In this document: piece by piece, positions 1-12,600 of the stretch
Layout: every line of letters begins with the position of its first letter
How positions within the stretch are numbered: position 1 is the stretch's first letter
Origin: Pterois miles
Taxonomy: Eukaryota > Chordata > Actinopteri > Perciformes > Scorpaenidae
Direction: 5' to 3'
DNA: 64,000 nucleotides
NCBI GenBank assembly: GCA_947000775.1
Contig: CAMQGK010000144.1
Location: forward strand, 12,539,001 to 12,603,000
Position numbers and translations under genes: made by a program
The notes under the pieces: model-generated
What the model was told of the DNA's origin: nothing
What the model saw: the letters and a program-made list of their open reading frames with translations, nothing else
Databases searched by the model: none

Positions 1-1
1 C

Positions 2-2255
2 AAACAGGCAGTGAAGAGGTCTTTCTCCAGGGCGATCCTCAACACTAGGGTTCTTTCAAAGGAGAAAGAGGACCTGATGGTGGTCTTCATGCTCAGCAAC
101 ATAAAGGACATTTTTAAGGTAAGGGAACAATAAATCATACTCATCATCATTCTCCTCTCCTTGGGTCTTTACCTCAACTCACAATGAGTCACGGGTTCCT
201 TAAAGGCGAGGGGGGAAATGCACTATAGCCTCTAGCATAGATTCTCAAACCTTTTGGTTTGTCCTAACTTTTGCAGCCTAGTTTGGGTCAAGCTCTAACA
301 ACACTGGAGCCTACATTTCCCATAATGCAAGTGAAAATCAGTTTTCATAGATGCTTTCTGCTTGTTCTTTTACACTCCACCACACCTGCAATGTGTAACA
401 AAGGTTACTGTTACGAATTTGTATTCCCAAGCATAAGCTGGGGTAACCCTGATGACATCAACCCGAATTTCCCTCCGGGGATTAATAAAGGTTCATCTTA
501 TCTTATCTTATCTTATCACTGTGATGTCATCAGGGTTTCACAGGCTTGACAAAGCTCCTCCACAGCCAAAGATGTTACACAACTGTTTTCATGGGCTGAG
601 TAATATTACCCGTGCCTACCAGATAAAATGAAGACCAAAACTCACACATTACATCTGATTACATTTAAGCTAACAAAAACCTGACACCTTGAACTCCTCC
701 TAAATCTGAGTGTGACCCTGATAATTTGTTATCAAAAGGTTGACCCAGTATTTGTTGACTTTTAAATTATTGGTTTGAGCTCTGGCATTCAGCGATGTTG
801 TACCTCATTGTTGCTTGAACAAATTGCTCAAATTGAGTTTCAAAATATAGTTCAGAAAATGATGTCTCAGACATTTGTGTAAGGGCTTCAGTGAAAAGGA
901 TAAGTGGGAACTTTTTTCAAGTGCAGTTTCATTGACAGTTTTCTGCCATTAAAACATTTGCCACCCAGACTTTCTTCTCTTTGCTCCAGATACCAGGGAC
1001 TCTTCACAAAGGAGTGAGTGACAAGCTGGCCGTCCTCGTACAGGGGAAGCAGCCCGATGTGACTGGTAAATGACTGCTCATGAGTGTTATTCCAACAGCA
1101 GTGCCGGCACACACACAGATGAAAACATCATTCTGCTTTAAAAGTCAGAATAGATGAGTAGAAATCTCATCATCTGACTGAGTTGTATCTGTTGCTGAAC
1201 AGCTGCAGATTTCACTCCAAGACAAAGCTCTAATTCACATCAACATTGCGTTTTTTTACTGCCTTGGCTTGGGGTTTTGACTTTGCACAACCATCAAGGA
1301 TTTAACAGACTGTTGTGAGTCCTCATCATATTTGAAATGTGCATTATTATTTCAATTCTTGATGATATCTGATAATGCATAATTTCCATGGTATCTCAGT
1401 TGATAATGGTGCTGGTTTTTCATTCCGTTGCAATATCACCATGTGACACAAAAACCCTCTCAAAAACAGTTTCAGTTGTACCGGTTTTGCACTGGGCGGC
1501 TCACGCTATCGCAGTCTTTGAAAGGGAGGAGCGAGCGGAGGGGTACTCATTTGGTTGCAATCTGCAACCACACCACTAGATGTCGCCACATCAACATATC
1601 AAAAGTTCCCCTCAGCTCATTGTTTAGTTTTACACCCCACAGTTTTGTTTAGGTTCACTCTCGCTGCTCTTATCGGTCTCGAATTTGGACTGCAGACAAA
1701 GTTTGCAACTAGCTGTTTTACAGAGTAGAGCATTTAGCAGGTATAGCACCAGATATTCTTCTCAGGAGTTGATGGAGAGTCTGTATTGACCATATAGTTG
1801 TCAGGTGGCCAGAAAATGAAATTTAATTTCAATGTTGCTCCATTTCTGCTGGATTTATAAGCAGACATCTGCTTGGTAACACATTGCCTGTATCTTATAA
1901 CAACTGTGTTATTATCCCCGAATTTCCCTCCGGGGATTAATAAAGGTTCATCTTATCTTATCTTATCTTATTAATGCAATTTAATGCAATGTTCATGATT
2001 TAGTTTTCCTTTTACTCCCATGTTTTTCTTTTCTGTCCTTCAGGCTTTACATTCTGTCAGCAGGTCTCCAGCAGAACTTGCATTGACTCTACAAAGAAGA
2101 CCACCAACCAGGAACTGTGGGATCTACTCAGCAGCATCCACCAGGACACAAAGATGTCTGCTAAGGAGAGAAAGCGCCTACTTGGACAGTTTTACCAAGC
2201 CCACCCACAGATATTTAACCAGTACTTTGGTGAATCTGCTGTTAATGTGCTGTAG
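2..2255 (+). CDS. 3' end of an unrecognised protein-coding gene (last three coding exons)
   Basis: Three exons join in frame: 2-118 (runs in from outside the window, ends AAG|GTAAGG), 990-1065 (acceptor CTCCAG, donor G|GTAAAT) and 2044-2255 (acceptor CCTTCAG, stop TAG at 2253-2255). They encode about 135 C-terminal residues. The first exon is basic and then hydrophobic (KEKEDLMVVFMLSNIKDIFK), the middle one reads HKGVSDKLAVLVQGKQ, and the last is helical and charged, ending QIFNQYFGESAVNVL. Phase agrees across both junctions and a poly(A) signal follows, so a real gene end is likely. I see no catalytic motif, signal peptide or membrane segment, and I do not recognise the family. The start and most of the protein lie to the left of the window. 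It runs in the same direction as the HERC gene, whose ATG lies about 1 kb downstream. Confidence 0.7.
463..520 (+). repeat. LINE/SINE 3' tail with (TTATC)n end
   Basis: The sequence reads CCGAATTTCCCTCCGGGG, then ATTAATAAAGGTTCATC, then a short TTATC run. The same tail recurs at 1916-1973 on this strand, and related versions occur reversed at 9014-9060 and 9470-9530. It looks like a 5'-truncated insertion of an L2-like retroelement in an intron of the first gene. Confidence 0.7.
1440..1680 (-). repeat. Diverged fragment of the 54.4-kb MITE family
   Basis: The part reading CGCAGTCTTTGAAAGGGAGGAGCGAGCGGAGGGGTACTC..GGTTGCAATCTGCAACC resembles the reverse complement of the inner part of the element at 54411-54734. 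A shorter fragment of the same kind lies near 10990-11040. Neither copy has clear ends. Confidence 0.45.
1916..1973 (+). repeat. LINE/SINE 3' tail with (TTATC)n end
   Basis: This is a near-identical second copy of the tail at 463-520, again ending in a TTATC run. It lies in the last intron of the first gene, about 70 bases before the acceptor of its last exon. Confidence 0.7.
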
Positions 2256-2482
2256 ACAGTGACATAGGTACATAGACTATATCACTCTGTCTTCTCCAGT
2301 CAATCCCACCAATAGCTAGTTTTTGCGTTTTACATTTTCGGCTAATTGTTGGTGTGTCAGATGCAAGCTAACTGACTTAAAAGACATATATGTGACTGAC
2401 AATAAATCTTAGTGGAGATTGTAAAGATACCTCCAGCATATGATTGCACCTGTAATTCTGTATTTTCTTTATTATTGAACAA

Positions 2483-2492
2483 AATAAATAAA
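2483..2492 (+). terminator. Poly(A) signal of the unrecognised upstream gene
   Basis: Two overlapping AATAAA hexamers (2483-2488 and 2487-2492) lie about 230 bases after the TAG of the preceding gene, in AT-rich 3' UTR-like sequence. This is a normal distance for a vertebrate 3' UTR. Confidence 0.55.
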
Positions 2493-3037
2493 CTGTTGAT
2501 ATATTTATGGCTGTGTTTCTCTTCGATACCTTTAGATCAACATAAATAGCATATTCCTGTGATTAAACTTGAACATGTTTTCTGTTATGTAACAATATGT
2601 ATCTAGTGTCCTGATTTGTGTATATTCATTTAATTAATTCGGAAAAATTAAAAATATGTATTGATGTCTGCTGTGCCCGCCCTGGACAGGAAGCTGTTTA
2701 TTTTATTTGTGTTTTGGGGGTTTTTTTTACACCACGGAGTGACCGTCATTCTGTTATTCCTATCTCTACTTGTCGATCGTACAGTTAAACCAATCCAACC
2801 AACGAATGAGGCAACTGCTAGCCAATTACAGACAGAGGGGGGCGGGTCGCTGAGTCGCAGCATCAGCATCTCTTCTACTGTTGGTTACCCACAGTGCACC
2901 TGCTTATAATACAAAATAAAAGCCTTGGCTGTCTGCAATGCTAGACGCTCTGTTTATAAAATAAAAGTTCTACAGTAACAGTGGTTGGTTGTCCCAAATT
3001 AAACATATGATATTACAAAGACGCGTATGTACACCGT

Positions 3038-3047
3038 TATATATAAT
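3038..3047 (+). promoter_or_regulatory. TATA-like sequence upstream of the HERC gene
   Basis: TATATATAAT lies about 195 bases before the HERC ATG. If it is used, transcription would begin near 3070 and the interferon-type elements at 3089-3182 would fall in the 5' leader. If the start site is nearer the ATG, they would be proximal promoter elements. The sequence alone cannot decide. Confidence 0.3.
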
Positions 3048-3088
3048 CAGTTGGACAGTTCCTCCTGCCTCTGACTCACAGGACGGGT

Positions 3089-3182
3089 TACTTTCGTTTC
3101 ATCGTTGTGTTTAAGACAAGTTTCGTTTTCTGTCTCTCACAGCAGCAACGTTTGCATAATTAACCGATCAAGTTTCGTTTCT
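3089..3182 (+). promoter_or_regulatory. Three ISRE/IRF-like elements before the HERC start codon
   Basis: Three copies of a TTTCGTTT core occur in 94 bases: TACTTTCGTTTC (3089-3100), AGTTTCGTTTTC (3119-3130) and AGTTTCGTTTCT (3171-3182). The middle one fits the ISRE core AGTTTCNNTTTC exactly. The other two have a one-base spacer between the half-sites and are IRF-like. ISREs bind ISGF3 and IRF factors in interferon-stimulated genes. They lie 60-153 bases before the ATG of a HERC5/6-sized ligase gene. Function is inferred from motif and position. Confidence 0.55.
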
Positions 3183-3241
3183 GACTGACGGAGGTGAGTC
3201 ACAAAAAGCAGCTGACGGTTCTCCACAGACACTCGACCAAC

Positions 3242-4297
3242 ATGTTTTCATGGGGAGAGGACTGTCAGCGGGGCTTTCGGCTGACAGATGACTCGAATAC
3301 CTCAGCAGGTGATGGGGTCCAGTTTTTAAACCTCGGTTGTCACATCACGGATCTGTCAGCAGGTCACAGCGTGCTCGCCTTCATCAGAAGTAATGGAGAC
3401 GCGTTCACTATCCGCACAAACGAGAGCAAAGACGGGAGAAGAGTCAGAGGAAAACAGAGTGAGCATCAGTGTGATGTTGTGTTTGTGTCAGACAGCAGAA
3501 GCAGCTGCATCGCGTTGTCTGACTGCTGCTGTGTCCTTTCAGAGTTTGTGAAGTGTAAAGAGAAGATTGAGGCTGTGAGTTGTGGAGATGATGCGGTCAC
3601 ACTGCTGTCTGACAGAGGAAAGCTCCTCTGTATGGACACAGCTCACACTAACATCCCAAGGTGAGGAGAAACTGAGCTGTCAGTCTGTGTCCCGAGTTTG
3701 CAGCACAATGTGTAAAATGGTGCATATTTTTCTTCACGTGGATTCATGTTAGTCAGCTCTGATTTTAAATATTGGAGCTCTGTTGTTTTGTGTTTCTGTG
3801 TTTCAGGCCCCTGGAAGCTTTGTGTAACATACCGGTATCTCAGGTTGCTTGTGGGAGCCAGCATTCAGTTGCTCTGACCAAAGGTGCAGTAAAGTGTACA
3901 ATATACTGCTACTAAAGTACAAGATGAAAGCTTGGCTCTTACCTAACTAATGGTGTATTTTGTATTTGCTCAAAATGTGTCTTACAATTATTTGTCACTA
4001 ACAAAAACTTTATGCAAATGCATGTATATATTTATTATTGTGACTCAATTAACAAAACAAAACATTGACAACTATTGTCCAGAAACCCTCACAGGTTCTG
4101 CATTTTGCATAAAAAATATGCTCAAATCATAACATGGCAAACTGCAGCCCAACAGGTAACAACAGCTGTCAGTGTGCTGACTTGACTATGACTTGCCCCA
4201 AACTGCATGTGATTAAAAATCTCAAGTTGCTTTAATGTGTTAATGAAATTAGTAGCGTTAAAATGAATTTGCATTAACATGTTAACTCTGACAGCCC

Positions 4298-4331
<34 letters not shown>

Positions 4332-6623
4332 TAGTAATAATTTTAAAATCTGCTTAGCACTTAAAACAGCTGTGATTACAAAGTGGTTTGCAAAAGGCAA
4401 ACATGTCAGGAAAGTCCTGGTGATTCGTCCACAGATGGTCAGGTGTATACATGGGGCCAGGACTCCAGGGGCCAGCTGGGTCTGGGGAAGACGAAGCCTT
4501 GTGCCAATTCCCCCCAACAACTCCGATCTCTGTCAGCGATCCCCCTGGTCCAGATCGCTGCTGGGGGGGAGCAGAGCTTCGCCCTCTCCGTCTCTGGAGG
4601 TGTGTTCGGCTGGGGCAGAAATCACTGTGGACAGCTTGGCCTGGGACACACAACAGGTAAACACAAAAGCAGTTATTATATCTTACACATATTAAATTAT
4701 ATACTGTTTCTGTTACATGTAAACCTGAATATTAATTTCTTTTCTATAGACAGACACACACCAACTCTTGTTCAGTACTTGAACATGAAGAAAACCATTC
4801 ACATTTCCTGTGGAAAGGACCATACCGCCATTTTGACAAAGGTTAGACAAAGAGCGCAGTCTAACATGTTATATTCTACCACACTTATCACTGGTCTAAA
4901 AATACAGTATATAAGCAGTCTTACAAATGACACAGAAATGAGGGAATCTGGTATTTTGACTGCTGAGCTTATTCCACTTGTACAGTATGTATCTGCTGTG
5001 GCGGTCTAACTTTACTCTCTGATGAGAGAAAATATGCATTTAGGGATTCAAAGCACTGATGGCCAAACTCTACTGTCAAGATAAATAAATATGTCTTTAA
5101 ATGTAGCAACATATCACTATTAAACGTAACCATTAATTCATTGATAAAATGCGACATAAATTGATATTTCTGTTTCAGTTTGCTTATTTACTTATTGATC
5201 GTTGTATTTATCTCCTTGTATTCCTCATATCTTGTGTTTAATTTCACAATAATTTGGCAACAATTGACTGTGAAGGCTGGCTCCACACCGTAACACAATA
5301 AGACAAGTGTGAAAATATCATGGCATCCATAATTATTAATTAATAAAGGTGTATTTATTTTTTATTATTTTTTCAATTTAATTGTCATTTTCAATTAATG
5401 GCACATTATATCAGTTAATTAATGGTTAGGTTTGTTTTTAATATTTTGCTTCATACAATGACATTTATTTATCCATCCATCCATCGTCAACCGCTTTTCC
5501 CGTTAGGGGTCGCGGGGGGGCTGGAGCCGATCCCAGCTGGCATTGGGCGAAGGCGGGGTTCACCCTGGACAGGTCGCCAGTCCATCACAGGGCACATAGA
5601 GACAGACAACATAGAGACAGACAACCATTCACGCTCACATTCACACCTACGGGGCAATTTAGAGTCATCAGTTAACCTAAACAGCATGTCTTTGGACTGT
5701 GGGAGGAAGCCGGAGTACCCGGAGAAAACCCACGCTTACACGGGGAGAACATGCAAACTCCACACAGAAGAGTCCCAAGCCGGAATCGAACCTGCGACCC
5801 TCTTGCTGTGAGGCGGCAGCGCTAACCACTGCACCACATTTATTTATTAATTTATTTATTTATTTCAACGGGAACAGTTGGATTATCCACGGAAATCCAG
5901 GGAAATGCAAAACTGATCATTATCATGAGCCAATCAGATATCAGTCATTACTATTTGACTGTTATTCATTGTGCACCTACAGTGACAATTACGTTGGAGC
6001 AAAGGCAAAATTTGAAAAAAATATATTGATAGTTACATTTTGTGAGGGTAAAAAACTTTGTATGGTTGCTTCCTCAGAATGGTGCAGTGTTTACATTTGG
6101 CTCTGGTCAGTATGGACAGCTTGGACACAACTCATTCAGCAATGAACTACGACCTCGGCTTGTTGCAGAACTTTGGGGGGCAAAGGTCACCAAGATTGCA
6201 TGTGGACGGTACAGTACAATTACACACTTTAAAGGTCCCATATTGTAGAAAGTGAGATTTCTGTGTCTTTTTTTATTATAAAGCAGGTCTAGGTAGTTGT
6301 TTTCAGTGCAAAATGGCAGACGCATTGCTCTGCTGCTGAGCTGGTGATGATGAACAACTGGCTTTTACTTCTCATCAATGTATGTAACAATGCAGATATA
6401 GAAGACTGCAAACACTGACCAGTCAGAGCAGACTGGGCTTCTTCAGGAGGGGTTGTTAAAGAGACAGCCGCCAAAGCGGAGTGTTTCAGACAGAGCGTGT
6501 GAGAAAAATAAAGTGTTTTTTGAACATTATAGCAGGTAAACTTGCTAATAGAAACCACAAATACAAGTAAAACCTTAACAATGAGCATATGTCTCCAGTT
6601 TCATCTATCTCCAGCATGGTTTG

Positions 6624-6665
<42 letters not shown>

Positions 6666-9600
6666 TCACACCTTCCAATTGTGACTGTTTTTGCTTACAA
6701 ATGCCACAGTTAAAAATAATTTTTAATCAGTTTGCCAGACCTCTTCAAACACTTCAAATTCACAGAGAAGAGTTAAAGAGAACAGCTATCAAATTGTATG
6801 TAGCTCTGTGACAATATTATTGAATATCAGGCTTTATATCTTAATATTTGAACAAGTTCAGGATACAGGAAAGGTTTGGGACTGCTTGTTCCTGTTTGTA
6901 ATTCAACATTTGACTACAACTTTTAGATACTGGCTCATAATCTCAGGTATTTCATATTTTGATCATGCCCCACAACAAAAGAGACACTATTACACTACTA
7001 CAATGTTATTACATTGCAAAGCTCCTGAAAAAGCATCTTCATTAACACTGAAATATTGTTTGTGCTATATTGTTTTTCTCAATCAGACATCACACATTAG
7101 TGCTGACAGACTCCAGGAGGATCTACTCCTTTGGGTGCGGAGAGCAGGGGCAGCTGGGACATGGAGAGGAGAGTCATCCGTCGGTGCCGCTACCTGTCCA
7201 ACTGCCACAGGGTAGCTACATTTCTGATATAACTGAACCTGTTGGCATGGGTTACCCCGCCCATGACACACCCCTACCATCACTCATGAACCGTTAGAGG
7301 GCCAGTTTCACTGTGTCTGACCTCATCCATCAGCGTTTTGCCAGTCCCCCGATGCACAGGAAGGTGTGAAGGCCCGTTCATCGCTGCTTGCAACTTTAAT
7401 TTTCCATTATTTTTCCAGACACCACGAATGGCCCTATAATTAAAAACATCTACGCAGGAGGAAACTGTTCATTTGCAACGTGCACATCTGTTCAGGTACC
7501 AACACATATACACAGTACAGATTATGATTGTGGAAGATGTAACAATAACTTTACACCAGTTATATTCATGTAAAGTCATTTTTTCTTAACCATTTAAACA
7601 TTAACTCTGGTAACACTTTATAGTAACCATCATTTATAAATGTTAACTTGACAGTTACAGTAATACTTAGCTCATAGCTATTTTTAAATGATATTATTTG
7701 TAAACCTTGAAGAAGAAGTTTGGAAGTTTGTTTGGTGGATTATTTCTCTGTTGTATTTTATGTATGTATTTTATATCGTTGGATCTCTGTTTATTTACCT
7801 TGACAATGATGTGCAACATGTAAGGATCATGCTACATTTGTCTAATCTTGGTACAATTCATAATATAATATATAAAATGTTACGTGTTTATCAAAAAACT
7901 GTCAATAAATAGTTTACTCATGTAATCAGAATTATCGTCTCTTATCAGCTATGATACAGTATATAATGTACAAACTAATTCTTTCATATTGCACAAACTA
8001 ATGAAAAAATTATACAATTATACAAAAATAGTATAATAATATACAAAATTATAGCATTACTAATAATTATTAAACATTATTTTCATTCCATTGTTTATTA
8101 AGTGTAAAATTACTAAGTTTAACTTAAATTTAACTTAACTAATTTTAATTAACTATGAATTTACCATGCATAAATGATGATTATTATAAAGTGTTAACTC
8201 TTGTTTCTTTCACAGGACGTTCATGAGCAGTCAAACACTGACAATGTCAGCGAAGTAACTCAGGACTCTACTGATGATATGTTTGACAAATGGGTCTCTA
8301 AATGTGCTTCAAAACCATGGAAAAAGATCAAACAGTAAGTATAATGTAGTAGTAGTTATTAATATACGGTAATCAATTTATTTTTTATGACCAAACATAT
8401 TAACACTGTATAACCGCATGAAACCGTCACAGGGAAATCCACAGGACGTTTTCCTCTGCCTCCTGTATGAATCAAATCTTCCTTGAGCAAAGGTAAACAC
8501 CCTCTGTGCATGATGATCGTCACTTCTTCGTATCTGGTGAATTTTATTACATTCATATTCACATTTTGTCCTCATAGCAAAGACAAACACTTCCAGACCT
8601 CGCCAAATTACTCCGGCTTGAACTTGTCAGTTGCGCAGCTTGCTTTTGAGAAACTGGCAAAAAAGAATGAAGTTCTCGCAGAGGTATGAAACCGAATGTT
8701 ACCCCGTATATTTAGCATCTGATCAGTAATGAACAGGGAAGAGTGGGAAGCTTACTTTCAAAACCTTTTAGTAATACTCTACTCAGTTGTTATGTTATAC
8801 GGTATGTACTCACCAGGTTGAGGCTGCTGTGCTGCACTTGCTTCCCTCTCTTGATGAGAAGCCAGTGGGAGTGGAGGCGCTGAGGATCTTCCTGCTTCTC
8901 AATGAGCTCCTGCATGTGATCCAGAGACGCAGACTGCAGCCGAGCACAAAGCTCGCTGAGGCGGTCGCTGCTGCAGTGCAAAGACTCTCTGCTGAAAGCC
9001 TCCAGGTCATAGGTAAGATAAGATAAGATAAGATAAACTTTATTGTCTGTCACAGGTAACAGAAATTTGTCTTTGATGGGCTCAACAATAAATAGATAAA
9101 ACACATATAAGACAAGCCAAAACAGAGATGCTCTTGTCCATAGGGCACTATATACAATTATTACTGACAAGAACAGTGTGAAAGCAGACTGACGTTAAGT
9201 ATGTTTTAAGGTCAAGGTCAAGGTGATTGTGGCAGTTGCAATGCATTATTTTTTGTGGGTGGAGTCCTGTGTGATGGCAGTGGCTTTCCTGATTACTGAT
9301 TGGCTGTACAGTTTTGTTGGGGGGGTTCTGAGAGATGATTATTTTGCCAGCCTGCATTATTATCTGGGTGAGTTTTGTTTTGTGTTTGGTGATTAGAGCA
9401 TTATACCAAGATGAGATGTTGAAAGTACTGTGAGAGATAACTGGATGACTTAGATGCTTCATTTAATATTAAGATAAGATAAGATGAACCTTTATTAATC
9501 CCCGTAGGGAAATTCAGTTGTTACACTCTGTTGTTAATTTCACACAGTACACATATATGCATTAATGGAGAGATGTCAGAGTGAGGGGGCTGCTCCTGAC

Positions 9601-12600
9601 AAGCGCCCTGAGCAGTTGGGGGTTTGGTGCCTTGCTCAGGGGCACCTCGGCAGTGCCCAAGAGGTAAGCTGGCACCTCTCCAGCAACTTGGTCTTGGTCC
9701 ATGTTGGGACTCAAACCGGTGACCCTCCGATTCCTAAACCAAGTCTCTACGGACTGAGCTACTGCAGCCCCCAATCAATAATAATCATAAGATCATATGA
9801 TGGTGTGTTCATCAGACAAGTAACTAGGGGTGGAAATGGAGGACAGCCCAAATCATTTTTGTCTGAATTACAGTAAAACTGTGTGCTCTAAATGAATTAG
9901 TGTAGCATCACCTGAAATTAAGTGTGTTTTCATTGGCTTAGAATGAGCCCAAGCTTGTTTGACAGCAGCCAGTAGATGGCGCTGCAGTAGCACTGCCACC
10001 AATTTTGTCTGAAAATGCCAATGAGTCCATAGTCATGGAGGTATTTTTTTGAGGTAAATACACTACCTGTCATCAGACCCACCGGACTGCACCACCCTGC
10101 ATGCTCACATGACACATCCGGTTCTGCTGGCTTCCTGCTTGCTGTATGCTGCTGGAATAATGGATATATTGGCTGTAATTCAACACTTTTATCATCTTAT
10201 AATGCACCCATGGGCTGTATGCTGTTAGCCTGTACCATGGTGGATGTATTAACGTCTCTGTTCCCAATCAACCAGCTATCGGCCAGCAGCTACTAGGCCT
10301 AGTAGTATGACATAAACAGAATTTAATATAGTTGTAGGCTATTTACTAACATGCAGGGCAAAAAGCACCCTTCATTCATGGTCTGTCATTTCTTGGACAT
10401 TTATTTTGGATCGTTGACATGAAAAAAATTGCGACTGCTCTCAAAATCTATATGCTGGATTTTTTTCTTTCTTACTTTCATTTATATCCATCTTTCCTTT
10501 TATTCTCCTCTGGCAAGAAGATGGGCAAAAAAGTTTGATAAATAAATAAGAAAGTATGTAATAGTTATAATAGTATGCATATTTATAATATTTCTATTGT
10601 TCAACACAGGCCATTTTGGTAGCTGCATTAATTATATACTTTGTGGGTGGATGTTTTACTAGCATCCGGTAGTCATTTTCAGATGACGCTGATGTTGCAA
10701 TGGAACAAACAATTCACTTTCACTTCTTATCAACCTGCATTCTTTGTATTAACATAAGGAGCTGGTCCTCTTCATGGTATTGCACGTATTGCACTGCCAT
10801 CTTTCTACAGTAGCCTGGAACGGACAAACCAGACACTGGCTCTGGAGAGAGCCTTTCGCGGTGTTTTACCCAAAGGCCATCATAGTTCTCCAGTAGGATT
10901 ATGAAACCGTCTGACTTCTGTTGCTCCTAAAGTAGTGTTACGATGCTAAGGATGGCCTCTGATCAAGGCGAACGGTGATACCGCAGATTTGCTCATGTTA
11001 TCGCAGTCTTGGAAAGGAAGGAGTGAGCGGAGGGTACTACAACTTATATATTTATTGATTGATTTTTATTTAAGACTAGTAAAACCTAAAATTTTCCACA
11101 GGATGAATTAAGTATCTGTCTATCTATCTATCTGATAATTATCAATTATGGTGGCAATGTCACTGACATTAATATCTGAACATGTCCATGTTATTTTCCT
11201 CAGAGGACTGGTGGTCCTCACTGCCGTCCTCCACCAAGGTTAAACATGTGAAGGTGTGGAAGCGGGCCCTCTCAGTGATCCTGTCCTCTGAGCCTGTTCC
11301 TCGCAACTCTGGAGTCAGAAACCTGCTACTCGTCCTCCAGTACTTGTACAATGTTGGTATCAGTTGTCTTGTTATATTTTCCTGTGAATTTCAAACCACA
11401 ATAGACGTAATCTTACTCACCTTATAGAGGACCTACACAGAATGTTTTCTATTTCCTGCCAATCTTTAACCTAATTAACTCTGCCTAAATATGTCGGTTT
11501 TAAAGGCCAACAACAGGATCGCAGTTCGTCAGAGAATCCCAGAAAAAACTTTTAGTTTGGGGGTTAACCAAACATTTCTTCAAGAGGATCTGCAGATTTG
11601 GCGTTCAATGTCAAGAATCAAGGTAACAAACTGTTAACAAAATATTAGTTTCTCCTTCTCTCCTTGTTTGACACTGAAGAAAAAAATCTGGGTTATATTT
11701 TTGTGACCGATATGCTCTTTTTTCAGGACATGGATCATCAGCCACTTATACTTTGTTACTTTCCATTTGTGATGGATCTGAAATCGAAGAAAATGGCTTT
11801 TGATATCTATGCCACATGCACTCAGGTAACTTGAGCCTGGAGCGTTGCCCCATGCAAACTAAACCATAAAAATAGCATTGCCAGGGCATCACGAAATCAC
11901 CAATAAATCAACATTGGAAATCATTTAACAACACAGTTGGCAGTGTGCTGACTTGACTATGACATGCCCAAAAGGCCATGTGATTATCATTAAGTGAAAT
12001 ACTAAATTCAAATTTAATCTAAAATACTACTAACCATAGTGGTAATAGTAGCAGTAATAATAATAATGATAATGATAGAAGTATGACTACTAATAATAGA
12101 AATAAGGCTGATAATTATGCTCTGTGTCTGCTGAATGTGTAATCAACTGTTTTAACAGCTTTATAAGGTGTTAAGTCCTTGTTGTTGCACTGCTCCCAAG
12201 AGGTCAAAAACAAGAATACAGCTTTAATAATAATTTTTTAAAATGACATTTTTTAATTATACCATAGGCAGAACACCAGCCAAACATGGTCTGGCCTTTT
12301 GAATGTGTTCCCCAGTCAGATCTTTATTTTGAACTGAAGCTGAAGCGAGCGTCACTTCTGGAAGGCACCTTCAGACAGCTGGCTGCCGCTCATCACAGTG
12401 CCTTCAAGAAACCACTTGTGGTAAATATTTAGTTTTGACCCGATGGTCAACTTCTATTACTCTTACTCTACTTCTATTTGTATGGAATCTTATAAATGTT
12501 TTCTCACTCTCACCTCAGCATCAACCTAACAGGAAGAATTATAACGTGTTGTCTCTCAGGTCTATTTTGATGAGGACCCAAAGGTCACAGATGTCTACAA

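Noticed and set aside
3194..3241. In-frame extension of the HERC frame upstream of the ATG (starting at GTG)
   Set aside because: It starts with GTG, not ATG. The ATG at 3242 has a good context and gives the family-typical MFSWGE start, and the upstream part overlaps the interferon-type elements and leader.
5422..5811. 129-codon frame
   Set aside because: It lies wholly in the family L retroelement 3' end, which is repeated elsewhere in the window without the frame.
9700..9775. Functional tRNA gene on the minus strand
   Set aside because: Box A and box B resemblance is present, but the cloverleaf is not maintained and the sequence continues into a SINE body and LINE-type tail.
9562..9876. 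Frames of 70-103 codons on both strands
   Set aside because: They lie on a tRNA-derived SINE; the same frames recur in the SINE at 60618-60955.
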